Positions 1-9,394 are shown, counted from the first letter of the stretch. The stretch is 64,000 nucleotides of DNA from Janthinobacterium sp. (GCF_009923995.1 NZ_RFSK01000008.1:1-64000), one strand, 5' to 3'. Notes: generated by a model not told the origin, from the sequence alone. Numbers and translations: made by a program.

Positions 1-1
1 A

Positions 2-571
2 CTGGGCGGCGGCTCGCTGCTGAAATTCTGCCATCGCCACCTGCCCGATGCGCGCATCACCGTGCTGGAACTGCGCGCCGACGTGATTGCCCTGCGCGGC
101 CAGTTCATGCTGCCGCCCGACGACGCGCGCCTGCGCATCATCGAGACGGACGCCGTCAGCTACATCCGCCAGCATCCGGGCTGCGCCGACGTGCTGCTGC
201 TCGACGGCTACGACGAGACGGGCTTGCCGCCCGCCCTGGGCAGCGCGCGCTTCTATGCGGACTGCCTGCGCGCCCTGCTGCCCGGCGGCGTGCTCGTCGC
301 CAACCTGTTCAGCTATGACGAGCACTACCCCGCCATGCTGGAGCGCCTGATGCTGACCTTCCGCGGCGCCGTGTGCAGCTTCGACGGCATCGCCGGCAAC
401 AACCGCATCATCTTCGCCGCCAAGCCGGAGCGGCGCGGCGACGGCCGTGCCATGCGCACCGTGCGCCTGGTGCGCTGGCGCCGCGCGGCCGGGCTGGCCT
501 TCCTGAACCGCCTGCTGCCCGCATGGCAGCTATGGCGCCTGCGCCGCCTGTCCGGCGCCGCCCGCGGCTGA
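2..571 (+). CDS. Spermidine-synthase-like protein, 3' part
   Basis: This gene runs into the window from the left; only its last ~189 codons are present, read in the frame of base 2. The visible part opens with a Gly-rich SAM/aminopropyl-donor loop (LGGGSLL), followed by the acidic end of the next strand (VLELRAD), a TDA segment and a DVLLLDGYDETGLP stretch with the Asp expected in the active site of spermidine-synthase (PABS) proteins. By family, such proteins are aminopropyltransferases or related SAM-dependent enzymes of the cytoplasm. The last ~40 residues are Arg-rich and look like an appended tail. The start and any N-terminal domain lie outside the window, so substrate cannot be named. 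Confidence 0.75.
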   Translation: MGGGSLLKFCHRHLPDARITVLELRADVIALRGQFMLPPDDARLRIIETDAVSYIRQHPGCADVLLLDGYDETGLPPALGSARFYADCLRALLPGGVLVANLFSYDEHYPAMLERLMLTFRGAVCSFDGIAGNNRIIFAAKPERRGDGRAMRTVRLVRWRRAAGLAFLNRLLPAWQLWRLRRLSGAARG

Positions 572-723
572 CAGGCATTCTCCGTGGGCAACTATATTGT
601 TGCTTATTAGCAGCCTCCTGGTGCAAAATCAGCATGATTGATATGATTTATGACAAACTACGGCCTGCGCGGGCCGGCAGGTGCGCCGAACGATGATATC
701 CATGAAGTGAAATAGGAAACCCC

Positions 724-3600
724 ATGTTGCGTGGCCGCCTGCCATTGTCGATTTCCGCCGCGGCCGCATTGACCCTTGCCTGCGGCGTCAGCGTGACGGC
801 CGTGCTGTTCGCGGCCATCAGCCAGCTCGAATACGACAAGATGAGCCTGAGCCTGCAGCAGCGTGCCGGCGCCCGCGTGGCGGCCATCGAGCAGGGACTC
901 GATGACGCGGTGGAAGTGCTGACCACCACCAACCAGCTGTTTGCCGCCGTCGTGCCCGTCACGCGCGCGCAGTTCCACGATTTCACCACGCCGCTGCTGC
1001 AGCGCCACCCCTTCATCCAGGCCTTCAATTTCCACCGCTTCGTGCCGCACGCGCAGCGCGCCGCCCTCGAAGCGGAACTGCGCAGCGTCGTGCCCGACTA
1101 CGTCATGACGGAAATGCGCGACGGCGTCGTCGTGCCGGCGGCCACGCATGCCAGCTACCTGGTGGTTGACTACCTTGAGCCGCTGCAGGGCAACCGTCCC
1201 GCCTTCGGCCTGAACGTGCGCCCGGACGGCTTGCTGGCCGGCGCGCTGGAGCAGGCCATCGTCAGCGGCCAGACCACCGCCACCGGCCTGCTGGCCCTGG
1301 CGCAGGGACCGCAGCGGGGCTTCGTCATCCTGCGCCCCGTGTACCGCCACGGCCTGCCCTTGCAGACGGTGGCGCAGCGGCGCGCGGCGCTGGTGGGCGA
1401 CACGGCCGCCATCATCCGCGCCAGCGAACTGGTGGAAAAAATCCTGGCCGGCGCCGACCTGCTGGGCGACCCGCAGCTGGAAGTGAGCGTGTATGCGGAC
1501 GCGGGCGCCGATCCCCGCCAGCTGATCTTCCAGCACGGCCTGGCGGCGGGCAAACAGCCCGACAGCGTCTGGGAATCGCTGCCGCCGTGGCTGCAATTTG
1601 CCTACCACAGCCACTACAACCGGGCCTTTTCATCGGCTGGCCGGCCATGGCACGTGCGCGTGGTGGCCCATCCCCGCCCTTTCCTGGCCGATCACATGGG
1701 CTCGCTGTTCACCCTCATCGCCGGCTTGCTGTTCAGCTTACTGACGGCCGCCTTCGTGCAATCGCTGACGCAGCGCTCGCGCCGCGTGCAGCTGCTGGTG
1801 GAGCAGCGCACGGCCGACCTCAAGCGCAGCAATGAGCTGCTCAGCGCCGACGTGCGCGCGCGCCAGCGCACCGAGCGGGCGCTGCAGGAAAGCGAAAAGC
1901 GCTTCCGCCGCCTGCTGGCCCTGTCCTCGGACTGGTACTGGGAGCAGGACGTCAACTTCTGCTTCACCCACATCACCAGCGGCTTTACGGACAAGTCGAA
2001 CATGCCGCTGGAACGCTTCATCGGCATGACGCGCTGGGACAACAACCCGGACATGCGCAACTCGCGCTGGGGCAAGCAGCATATCGCCAACCTGGAAGCG
2101 CACCTGCCCTTCGCCAACCTCGAATACGCGATGCACGACCGCGACGGCAAGCTGCGCTGGTTCAGCATCAATGGCGAGCCGCTGTTCAACGAGCTGGGCG
2201 AGTTCCGCGGCTACCGGGGCACGGGCTCGGAAATCACGGAACGCAAGCTGGCCGAGCAGCAGATCCAGCATATCGCCCACCATGACGTGCTGACGGGCCT
2301 GCCCAACCGCGCCCTGCTGCGCGACCGCCTGACGCAGGCCATGGCCCTGTCGCGCCGCAAGAACCGCGCCCTGTGGGTGCTGTTGATCGACCTCGACCGT
2401 TTCAAGTTCGTCAACGACAGCCTGGGCCACAAGGCGGGCGACCTGCTGCTGAAAACCATCGCCACGCGCCTGCAGGCCAGCCTGCGCGAAAGCGATACCG
2501 TGGCGCGCCTGTCGGGCGACGAATTCGTCGCCATCCTGTGCGAACAGGCCGATGAAACCCTCAGCGGCGCCATCGTGCAGCGCGTGATGGACGCCGTGGC
2601 CCAGCCGGTATTGCTCGACGGCAAGGAATTTTTCGTCACCTGCAGCATCGGCGTGGCCGTCTACGACATGTCGCGCTACGACGCCCCCGGCGACGTGACC
2701 CTGCACGGCGAGACGCAGAACCTGATCGAACAGGCGGACATCGCCATGTACTGCGCCAAGAAGCAGGGACGCAACAACATCAAGTTCTACACGACGGCCA
2801 TGAACCAGGCTACCCTGGAGCGCCTGCGCATCGAAACGGCGCTGCGCAACGCGCTCGAACGGGAACAGTTCGTGCTGCATTACCAGCCGCAGGTGGACCT
2901 GGCCAGCGGCCGCATCGTCGGCGTGGAAGCGCTGCTGCGCTGGCAGCACCCGGACCTGGGCATGGTGGCGCCGCAGCGCTTCATCGCGCTGGCCGAGGAT
3001 ACGGGCCTGATCGTGCCGATCGGCGCCTGGGTCATGCGCCAGGCCTGCGCGCAGATGCAGGCCTGGCATGCGGCGGGACTGGGACCGCTGCGCCTGGCCG
3101 TAAACCTGTCGGCACGCCAGTTCAACGAACCGAACCTGGTGGCCTCGATCGCCGAGGTGCTGACCGCGACGGGCCTGGCGCCGGCCTGCCTGGAGCTGGA
3201 ACTGACGGAAAGCCTGTTCATGCACGACGTGGCGCTGGCCGTCAGCCAGCTGCACGACATGAAGGCGCTGGGGGTGCAGCTGTCGATCGACGATTTCGGC
3301 ACCGGCTATTCCAGCTTCGCCTACCTGCGCACCTTCCCCATCGACGTGCTGAAGATCGACCGCAGTTTCGTCGGCGACGTGGCGCGCGACGCGGACGATG
3401 CGGCCATTGTCGTTTCCATCATCGCGCTGGCGCACAATTTAAAGCTGCGCGTGGTGGCCGAGGGCGTGGAAACGGCGCAGCAGCTCGATTACCTGCGCCA
3501 GCATGGCTGCGACGAGGCGCAGGGTTATTATTTCAGCCACCCGCTGCCGGCGCAGGAAGTGGAGCTGCTGCTGGGCAGCGAAACCGTCACCGCCGCGTAG
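724..3600 (+). CDS. CHASE-PAS-GGDEF-EAL c-di-GMP protein
   Basis: A 958-residue inner-membrane signalling protein expected to make and/or degrade cyclic di-GMP. An N-terminal membrane helix (about 10-33) precedes a periplasmic CHASE-type sensor (about 75-275); a second helix lies near 320-345. A PAS domain follows (about 385-505, with the DWYWEQD strand), then a diguanylate cyclase domain with SGDEF at 597-601. This Ser variant of the signature is normally active, and an RxxD inhibitory site (RESD) precedes it by five residues. The phosphodiesterase domain begins at EALLRW (735-740) and keeps the DDFGTGYSS and AEGVET motifs, so both halves look catalytically competent. AGGAAAC precedes the ATG. 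It stands alone and ends at a shared hairpin with gcd. Confidence 0.93.
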   Translation: MLRGRLPLSISAAAALTLACGVSVTAVLFAAISQLEYDKMSLSLQQRAGARVAAIEQGLDDAVEVLTTTNQLFAAVVPVTRAQFHDFTTPLLQRHPFIQAFNFHRFVPHAQRAALEAELRSVVPDYVMTEMRDGVVVPAATHASYLVVDYLEPLQGNRPAFGLNVRPDGLLAGALEQAIVSGQTTATGLLALAQGPQRGFVILRPVYRHGLPLQTVAQRRAALVGDTAAIIRASELVEKILAGADLLGDPQLEVSVYADAGADPRQLIFQHGLAAGKQPDSVWESLPPWLQFAYHSHYNRAFSSAGRPWHVRVVAHPRPFLADHMGSLFTLIAGLLFSLLTAAFVQSLTQRSRRVQLLVEQRTADLKRSNELLSADVRARQRTERALQESEKRFRRLLALSSDWYWEQDVNFCFTHITSGFTDKSNMPLERFIGMTRWDNNPDMRNSRWGKQHIANLEAHLPFANLEYAMHDRDGKLRWFSINGEPLFNELGEFRGYRGTGSEITERKLAEQQIQHIAHHDVLTGLPNRALLRDRLTQAMALSRRKNRALWVLLIDLDRFKFVNDSLGHKAGDLLLKTIATRLQASLRESDTVARLSGDEFVAILCEQADETLSGAIVQRVMDAVAQPVLLDGKEFFVTCSIGVAVYDMSRYDAPGDVTLHGETQNLIEQADIAMYCAKKQGRNNIKFYTTAMNQATLERLRIETALRNALEREQFVLHYQPQVDLASGRIVGVEALLRWQHPDLGMVAPQRFIALAEDTGLIVPIGAWVMRQACAQMQAWHAAGLGPLRLAVNLSARQFNEPNLVASIAEVLTATGLAPACLELELTESLFMHDVALAVSQLHDMKALGVQLSIDDFGTGYSSFAYLRTFPIDVLKIDRSFVGDVARDADDAAIVVSIIALAHNLKLRVVAEGVETAQQLDYLRQHGCDEAQGYYFSHPLPAQEVELLLGSETVTAA

Positions 3601-3610
3601 AGCGGACAAA

Positions 3611-3637
3611 AATAATCCCCAGCGCGTGGGGATTATT
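3611..3637. terminator. Bidirectional hairpin between convergent genes
   Basis: A perfect 11-bp inverted repeat (AATAATCCCCA / TGGGGATTATT) with a 5-nt GCGCG loop lies 10 nt after the GGDEF-EAL stop and 24 nt before the gcd stop on the other strand. AT-rich arm ends give short U/A runs in both directions, so it probably terminates both genes. Confidence 0.75.
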
Positions 3638-3661
3638 GGGGGGACGGCCTACAGCAAGGGC

Positions 3662-6103
3662 TTATTTCTTCGTGATGCTATCGGGCAAGGCGTAGGCGAT
3701 GATGTAGTCGCCCACGTCAGGCGAATGGCTCATGCCGCCAGCCGAGATGACGACATACTGCTTGCCGGTCGCCGGCGACTTGTAGATCAGCGGCGCCGCG
3801 ACGGCACCCACGGGCAGGCGCGCCTTCCACACCTCTTTCCCCGTGGCCGAATCGAGCGCCCGCAGATAGTAATCCTGCGTGCCGGCGAAGAAGACGAGGC
3901 CGGACGCCGTCGACGTCGGGCCGCCGAGAGTCGGCATGCCCAGCGGGATCGGCAAGTGCGTCTTGATGCCCAGCGGGCCCGTATCCTTGACCGTGCCCAG
4001 CGGCACCTGCCACACCAGTTTCTGCGTATTGAGGTCGATGGCGCTCATGCTGCCGAACGGCGGATTGTTGCACGGCACGCCCAGCGGCGACTGCATGATG
4101 TCGATCTTCACGCCGCCATAGATACCGGCCACTTGCGGACGGATGGTGCCCATGAAGCCCGGCACCTCGTCGGTCGAGACCTTGAACTTTTTCGTGTTTT
4201 CCTGCGTCACCAGGGACATGCGCAGCGGCATGCGCATGTCGTTGACAAACATCATGCCCGTGTTTTCATCGATGGAGATGCCGCCCCAGTTCATGCCGCC
4301 CAGCAGGCTTGGCCATTCGATGTACGGTTTTTCGCTCGGCGGCGTGAACGGCCCCACGTAGACGGAATCCTTGAACAGGATGCGGCAGTACAGCTGGTCG
4401 AAGGTGGTCATGCCCCACATGGATTTTTCCGTCAGGGGATCGGCGCCGATGACGGGCATGCCGACCGAATATGGCTGCGTGGGCGACAGGTGTTCGCCCT
4501 GCGCTGCCGGCGCGGTGGCCACGGCGCGCTCCTGCACTTCCGTAAACGGCTTGCCGGTGCGGCGGTCCAGCACGAAGATATGGCCCGTCTTGGTGGTCTG
4601 GATCAGCACGGGCGTCTTCTCGCCCTGGGCATTCTTCATATCGTACAGCACCGGCTGCGACGGCAGGTCATAGTCCCACACGTCGTGGTGCACCATCTGG
4701 TAGACCCATTTGGCCTTGCCCGTCGAGGCGTCGACGGCGACGATGGCCGTGCCGAATTTTTCCTTGACGGCGTTGCGGTCGCCGCCCCAGTAGTCGGGCG
4801 GGCCGTTGCCGGTCGGCAGGTACAGCAGGTTCAGGGCCTTGTCGTAGGTCGGCACGGTCCACACGTTCGGCGTTTCCAGGGCAAACTGGTGCTCCGGCGC
4901 CGTGGCATCGGCGCTCTCGGGCGCGCCCACGTCCCAGGCCCAGGCCAATTTACCCGTCAGCACGTCGAACGCGCGCACGGCGCCGGACGGCTCGCCGGCC
5001 ACGATATCGCGCACCCAGCCGCCCACCACCGTCAGGTGGCCCATGACGACCGGCAGCGAGGTGGGGTGGTAGCGCTTGCTGTTTTCCGTCGGACCCATGC
5101 CTTTCTTCAGGTCGACGTAGCCCTTGTCGCCGAAATCCTGGCACAGGGCGCCCGTGTGCGCATCGAGGGCGAACAGGCGGGCATCGACGGACGACACGAG
5201 GATGCGCTGGCGGCATTGCGCCTGTGGCGCATACGAGGCCTTCACGGCCGCGCCCAGGCTGGCGTCCTGGTCGATGTCATGGTAGCCGACGCCGCGGCAC
5301 GTCACGTGTTCCGCGCTCTTGGCGTGCGGGTCGAATTTCCACAGCGGCTTGCCCGTGTCGGCGTCCAGGGCCGTCACCAGGTTTTCCGGCGTGCACGAGT
5401 AGAGGACATTGCCAATTTGCAAAGGCGTGTTTTCGTCGACGCCGGCGCCGGCGCCCGTCGTGCGGCGGCCCGTCCGGTAAGTCCAGGCCACCTGCAAGTC
5501 CTTGACGTTGTCCGGCGTGATTTGCGAGTAGGGAGCAAAGCGGGTGCCCGAGGCGCTGCGGCCAAAGAATTCCCAGTTCTCAGGCGCGCCGTCTGCCGCC
5601 TGCGTGCCGGCAAGCGCGCCCGCCGTGGCGCCAGGGTTGGCGATCACGCCGTGCGGGAAGAACGCGGCGACGAGGGTGGCGAGCAAGGCCGCGAAGAGGC
5701 CGAATCCGCACCAGTTGGCCACGCGCTTCTGGCGCAGGGAACTGCCCGGCAAGGCGGCCCCCACCCACAGGCTGAACATCAGGATCACGGCCGGGACGAC
5801 CACCCGCGGCAGCAGTTCCCAGTAGCTGAGCTGGCCGACCTCGTACAGGGCCCACGCGCAGGTGGCGACGAAGAAGACGACGGACAGCGTCGTGCCGCTG
5901 CGTTTTTTCAGGAAGAAGAGCACGGCCAGAAGCAGATAGGCGAGGCCGGCGATCAGGTAATAGCTTGACCCGCCCAGGGCCACCAGCTTGCCGCCGCCGT
6001 ACACGAGCGCCAGCGCCACCAGCAGGACAACGAGGGAAAACAGTATCCTGCCCAGATTTGCCGCTGAAGAGTTCCCTGGTTTTGAATGAAGATCATTCAT
6101 CAT
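3662..6103 (-). CDS. gcd: Membrane-bound PQQ-dependent glucose dehydrogenase
   Basis: Quinoprotein that oxidises glucose to gluconolactone on the periplasmic face and passes electrons to ubiquinone. The 813 residues match the usual ~800 of Gcd. About five N-terminal membrane helices (residues ~18-145) are followed by the eight-bladed PQQ propeller. Visible active-site signatures include YHPTSLPVVMG, the HHDVWDYDLP segment (its first Asp, about residue 474, corresponds to the catalytic base of the E. coli enzyme) and VLIQTTKTGHIFVLDRRTG with the conserved Lys. The ATG at 6103 has a GGAG site ~11 nt upstream, and an adjacent second ATG could also serve. No pqq synthesis genes are in the window. 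A gluconate kinase at 42.7 kb could use the product. Confidence 0.95.
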   Translation of the reverse strand: MMNDLHSKPGNSSAANLGRILFSLVVLLVALALVYGGGKLVALGGSSYYLIAGLAYLLLAVLFFLKKRSGTTLSVVFFVATCAWALYEVGQLSYWELLPRVVVPAVILMFSLWVGAALPGSSLRQKRVANWCGFGLFAALLATLVAAFFPHGVIANPGATAGALAGTQAADGAPENWEFFGRSASGTRFAPYSQITPDNVKDLQVAWTYRTGRRTTGAGAGVDENTPLQIGNVLYSCTPENLVTALDADTGKPLWKFDPHAKSAEHVTCRGVGYHDIDQDASLGAAVKASYAPQAQCRQRILVSSVDARLFALDAHTGALCQDFGDKGYVDLKKGMGPTENSKRYHPTSLPVVMGHLTVVGGWVRDIVAGEPSGAVRAFDVLTGKLAWAWDVGAPESADATAPEHQFALETPNVWTVPTYDKALNLLYLPTGNGPPDYWGGDRNAVKEKFGTAIVAVDASTGKAKWVYQMVHHDVWDYDLPSQPVLYDMKNAQGEKTPVLIQTTKTGHIFVLDRRTGKPFTEVQERAVATAPAAQGEHLSPTQPYSVGMPVIGADPLTEKSMWGMTTFDQLYCRILFKDSVYVGPFTPPSEKPYIEWPSLLGGMNWGGISIDENTGMMFVNDMRMPLRMSLVTQENTKKFKVSTDEVPGFMGTIRPQVAGIYGGVKIDIMQSPLGVPCNNPPFGSMSAIDLNTQKLVWQVPLGTVKDTGPLGIKTHLPIPLGMPTLGGPTSTASGLVFFAGTQDYYLRALDSATGKEVWKARLPVGAVAAPLIYKSPATGKQYVVISAGGMSHSPDVGDYIIAYALPDSITKK

Positions 6104-6123
6104 TTTATTTTGTACTCCGTTAG

Positions 6124-6153
6124 TCTATACACAGCCATCCGAGCCCTGTGCAA
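6124..6153 (-). promoter_or_regulatory. Probable sigma-70 promoter of gcd
   Basis: On the minus strand, TTGCAC (6153-6148) and TATAGA (6129-6124) are separated by 18 nt. The -10 element lies about 20 nt upstream of the gcd start, with a GGAG ribosome site between. Identified by eye only. Confidence 0.5.
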
Positions 6154-6504
6154 CAGGCTCAAGGTGACAAGAGAGATAACGGCAGTGCCGGCATGATCGA
6201 CTGTTTTTGTGGGATCAGCGGATCGGCGCGGCGCGTGGGAACGGCGCGTGGGTCCAGGAGAAGGAGCACAAAAAAACGGCTCGGGGTCGGGGAGTCGCTC
6301 ATCATCGGATCAGCACCACCGTCATGCGCTCCATCGCCGTCGCTGCGGCGCCGGCGAACAAGCGCGTCGACGCCCGCGGCACGGCATGAAGCACGCCGTG
6401 CGGCACCATCGCGCCCGAGCCGGCGACTGCGCCGCCACGCGGGGGACATGACGCCCCGCGACGGCACAGTACGGTCGTCACTGTGTGGGTCCGATAAATG
6501 CTGT

Positions 6505-6540
6505 ACGAATGAACACTATACTCCTGAACTATTCATTTGT
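6505..6540. repeat. Imperfect inverted repeat in AT-rich island
   Basis: Arms ACGAATGAACA (6505-6515) and TATTCATTTGT (6530-6540) pair at 9 of 11 positions around a 14-nt centre. It lies in an otherwise gene-free, locally AT-rich segment, so an operator or a small hairpin RNA are both possible. Confidence 0.35.
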
Positions 6541-6670
6541 ATTTACGTAGTACTACCGGAAATGCGGGAAGCGCCGTGGCCGCGCCATGGCGCGGGCAAC
6601 GCGGTCCGCGGTGCGCATGCGGCCGCCCGGACGGCAGGCGCGTGCCGATCCCGCAGACCCCCGCTGTCCG

Positions 6671-7735
6671 TCAGCCGGTGAAGACATAGCTGAAAGCCAC
6701 CGCCATCGCGCACGGCTGCCCGCCGCAACGGCCCGGCGTATATTTGGCCAGCATGAGCATGGATGCCACCAGTTTCCCCACCTGGCTGCTCGGCATTTTC
6801 AGCAGCGCGACGCTTTGCGGCACGCCCTGCTCGTCGATGCTGACTATCGCAAGCACTTCGCCGAGCCGGTCCATCTGCCGGATCAGGTTGCTCAGGTTGC
6901 GTGACAGCTCGCCATGGCCGAGTGCCGGATAGGGCGGCACGTCATCCTCCTGCAGCAAGGGATAGGCGTGTTTCACCAGCCGCTGCTGATCCGGCGTCAG
7001 CGCGGCATAGGATTTTTCAGGCGGCACGAAATGGCCGGTTGCGGCCACCTCGGCCAGGTGCGATCCCACCGGCGGTTCCGCATGTTTCACCTGGTATTGC
7101 TGCGCCGATGATGGCGCGGCTTCTTTCCCTGTCAACAGGAAACTGCCGTTGAAACGGCCTTTCAGCACCTGTCCGTTGGGATACAGGATTTCCCCGTCGC
7201 CATCTGGCTTGCCGTGGTGCCACTGGCCCCTGTAGCTGCCGCCCAGTACGAATACCTTGGTACCGCTGCCTTCCGGTCCGCCTGCATGGTTCCCGCTGTC
7301 TTGCCAGCCGCCTTCGTAGCGGTCGCCACCGGGGGCGAAGAACTTGACATCGCCCACCACGCGGCCATGCTCGAAGGTCCCTGCCAGCTTGCCCTGGTCC
7401 GCAAACACGATGACGCCCGCGCCATGCAGCTGGCCATTGCGGTAGGTGCCGTCATGCAGGCTGCCGTCGGCCCATTGCGCGATGCCGGCGCCGTCCGGCA
7501 TGCCCTTGTTCAGATTGCCCTCGTAGCGTTCCGTCTCCTTGCCGGCCTTGCTCCATTGCAAAGCGCCGGGACCGCTGGCATAGCCATCCTTGCAAGCGCC
7601 GTTCCAGTCGGGCGTATGCCCTGCCACCCGGGGAGGCTGGACGACGCGGCAGCCCTCCTTGCCCGCATAGACGGGCTCGGCAGCACCGGCGAATCCGCTG
7701 CACAGCAGCACAACGAGGGCAAGGTATGTTTTCAT
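6671..7735 (-). CDS. MORN-repeat exported protein with TonB-like C-terminus
   Basis: A 354-residue protein with a clear signal peptide (MKTYLALVVLLCSGFAGA). From about residue 45 to 205 it carries MORN-type repeats (GxGxxxWxDGxxYxGxxxxG pattern: DGYASGPGALQW, GMPDGAGIAQWADGSLHDG, GSYRGQWHHGKPDGDGEI). The last ~110 residues resemble the C-terminal domain of TonB-family proteins: a PPYPALG proline segment, a central VSIDEQGVPQSVALLK strand pair, and KYTPGRCGGQPCAMAVAFSYVF at the end. MORN repeats commonly bind lipids or act as scaffolds, while TonB_C-like domains bind partner proteins or peptidoglycan. No TonB transmembrane anchor or ExbBD genes are nearby. Function unknown; a periplasmic envelope role is inferred. 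Confidence 0.75.
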   Translation of the reverse strand: MKTYLALVVLLCSGFAGAAEPVYAGKEGCRVVQPPRVAGHTPDWNGACKDGYASGPGALQWSKAGKETERYEGNLNKGMPDGAGIAQWADGSLHDGTYRNGQLHGAGVIVFADQGKLAGTFEHGRVVGDVKFFAPGGDRYEGGWQDSGNHAGGPEGSGTKVFVLGGSYRGQWHHGKPDGDGEILYPNGQVLKGRFNGSFLLTGKEAAPSSAQQYQVKHAEPPVGSHLAEVAATGHFVPPEKSYAALTPDQQRLVKHAYPLLQEDDVPPYPALGHGELSRNLSNLIRQMDRLGEVLAIVSIDEQGVPQSVALLKMPSSQVGKLVASMLMLAKYTPGRCGGQPCAMAVAFSYVFTG

Positions 7736-7814
7736 GCGATATCCGAATAGTTAAAATTACAACCTTAACATTCTTCCTTCGAGGAAATATACGTGCTTTG
7801 TCACACGGCGAACG

Positions 7815-8696
7815 TTACAGCTTCTGCTGCAGGAATTCGAGGAAACAGCTGATGCGCTGCGCCAGCTGCGTGTTGCGGTAATACACGGCGTGGATCTGCT
7901 GGCGGTAGCCCGTATAGAACGGCTGCAGCACCTGCACCAGGCGGCCCGCGGCGATGTCGTCCCTCGTCATGAAGTCGGACAGGCAGACGATGCCCTGGTC
8001 GTGCAGGGCCAGCTGGCGCAGGGTTTCGCCGCTGGAGGCGGCCAGCGCGGGCACGATCTGCAGGCTGTTGCCCGCCTCGTGGCGCAGCGGCCAGTTGTTG
8101 CCCAGTTCGTACTGCGCAAAGCCCAGCAGCGCGTGGCCGGACAGCTCTTCCGGCGTGGCGGGCGTGCCATGGCGCGCCAGGTAGGCGGGCGTGGCCAGCA
8201 CGTGCAGGGGGCTGGCACTGAGGGCGCGCGCATGCAGGGTCGAGTCGACCAGGGCGCCGATGCGGATGGCGATATCCGTGCGGTGCTCGAGCAGGTCGGC
8301 GATCTGGTCGTTGCTGGTCAGCTCCAGGCGGATCTCCGGGTACATGGCGCGAAATTCCGCCACGTGGGGCACCACGCAGTGCAGCATGAAGGGCGAGGCG
8401 GCGTCGACGGACAGGCGGCCGGCCGGTTTCTGGCGGCGGATGCGGATCGACTCCTCCACGTCTTCCATCGAGGCGAGGATGGCGCGCGCCTTGTCCAGGA
8501 ACAGCTGCCCCTCTTCCGTCAGCTCCATGCGCCGCGTGGTGCGCGTCAGCAGCGAGGTGGCCAGCTTGTCTTCCAGGCGCGACAGGGCGCGGCTCACGCC
8601 CGAGGTGGTTTGTCCCAGGTGCACGGCGGCGGCGCTCAGGGTGCCGCTGTCGATGACGGTGACGAAGATTTTCAGGTCGTCCGAATTGATGTCCAT
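7815..8696 (-). CDS. LysR-family transcriptional regulator
   Basis: A 293-residue LysR protein of normal length. The winged HTH occupies residues ~3-62 (LKIFVTVIDSGTLSAAAVHLGQTTSGVSRALSRLE) and the two-lobed effector-binding domain about 90-290. A VDAASPFMLHCVVPHVAEFRAMYPEI segment resembles the GcvA/DsdC-like subgroup that often controls efflux or redox genes. The start has AAGG 7 nt upstream. No divergent partner shares its promoter: the hemolysin-III-like gene lies upstream in the same direction, 80 nt away. Target unknown. Confidence 0.92.
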   Translation of the reverse strand: MDINSDDLKIFVTVIDSGTLSAAAVHLGQTTSGVSRALSRLEDKLATSLLTRTTRRMELTEEGQLFLDKARAILASMEDVEESIRIRRQKPAGRLSVDAASPFMLHCVVPHVAEFRAMYPEIRLELTSNDQIADLLEHRTDIAIRIGALVDSTLHARALSASPLHVLATPAYLARHGTPATPEELSGHALLGFAQYELGNNWPLRHEAGNSLQIVPALAASSGETLRQLALHDQGIVCLSDFMTRDDIAAGRLVQVLQPFYTGYRQQIHAVYYRNTQLAQRISCFLEFLQQKL

Positions 8697-8776
8697 TGAT
8701 GCCTTATTCTTGCTTTTGCTTCACATATCGCGCCATTATAATGGATTGAAAGCAACAGTGAAGGGAGCAGCCAACG

Positions 8777-9394
8777 TCAGGCAACGTAGAACAAAATGGC
8801 GACAAAGTGGCAGCAACTGCCGGCCAGCACGAACAGGTGCCAGATGCCGTGGCCATGGCGCAGCTTGTGGTCGGTGGCATAAAAGACGATGCCACCCGTG
8901 TAGCACAGGCCGCCCGCCACCAGCCACAGGAAACCGTTCCATTCCAGCGCCGCCAGCAGGGGCTTGAGGCCGATGACGATGAGCCAGCCCATGGCCACGT
9001 AGATCACCAGCGACAGAATGCGCGCGCCCCTGGCGTAGACGTATTCCTGCACGATGCCGATGACGGCCAGGCCCCAGACGACGCCGAACAGCGACCAGCC
9101 CCACGGCCCGCGCAGGGTCACCAGCATGAAGGGCGTGTAGGTGCCCGCGATGAGCAGGTAGATGGCGCAATGGTCGAGCCGCTGCAGCACAGCCTTGGCC
9201 TTGCCGCGCACGCTGTGGTAGAGGGTGGATGTGAGATACAAGGTCAGCAGCATGGCCGCGTAGACGCTGCAGCTGACGATCTTCCATGGGTCGCCCGTGC
9301 GGGCCGCCACGACGATCAGGAGGACGCCGCCGATGGCCGCCAGTGCGGCGCCCACCGTATGGGAAATGCTGTTGAACCGTTCACCGTGATACAT
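8777..9394 (-). CDS. Hemolysin III / PAQR-family membrane protein
   Basis: A 205-residue integral membrane protein with seven predicted helices. It carries the family signatures FNSISHTVGA near the N-terminus, STLYHS (residues ~56-61), the LDHCAIYLLIAGTYTPF segment (73-89) and the terminal DHKLRHGHGIWHLFVLAGSCCHF with the conserved His residues that bind metal in PAQR-fold proteins. Family members (YqfA, Hly-III, adiponectin-receptor-like) are often annotated as hemolysins, but their bacterial role is mostly membrane-lipid related. It stands alone. Confidence 0.9.
   Translation of the reverse strand: MYHGERFNSISHTVGAALAAIGGVLLIVVAARTGDPWKIVSCSVYAAMLLTLYLTSTLYHSVRGKAKAVLQRLDHCAIYLLIAGTYTPFMLVTLRGPWGWSLFGVVWGLAVIGIVQEYVYARGARILSLVIYVAMGWLIVIGLKPLLAALEWNGFLWLVAGGLCYTGGIVFYATDHKLRHGHGIWHLFVLAGSCCHFVAILFYVA

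Larger units (their letters stand above)
6104..6670. other. Gene-poor 0.57 kb gap
   Basis: Between the start of gcd and the end of the MORN-repeat gene I find no reading frame with recognisable protein character. The stretch 6220-6470 is very GC-rich with a short A-run (about 6269-6277). The stretch 6480-6560 is an AT-rich island with an inverted repeat and a 10-bp palindrome (GTAGTACTAC). It could hold a small RNA, a promoter or a decayed gene; nothing visible decides this. Confidence 0.5.

Noticed and set aside
3503..5968. A long open frame on the plus strand opposite gcd
   Set aside because: It has no family features and reads the complement of clear glucose dehydrogenase motifs; long antisense frames are common in GC-rich DNA.
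6148..6681. Possible genes in the 6.1-6.7 kb gap, for example a 177-codon plus-strand frame
   Set aside because: No ribosome site, no recognisable fold, Arg/Ser-rich composition and no agreement with neighbouring gene frames.
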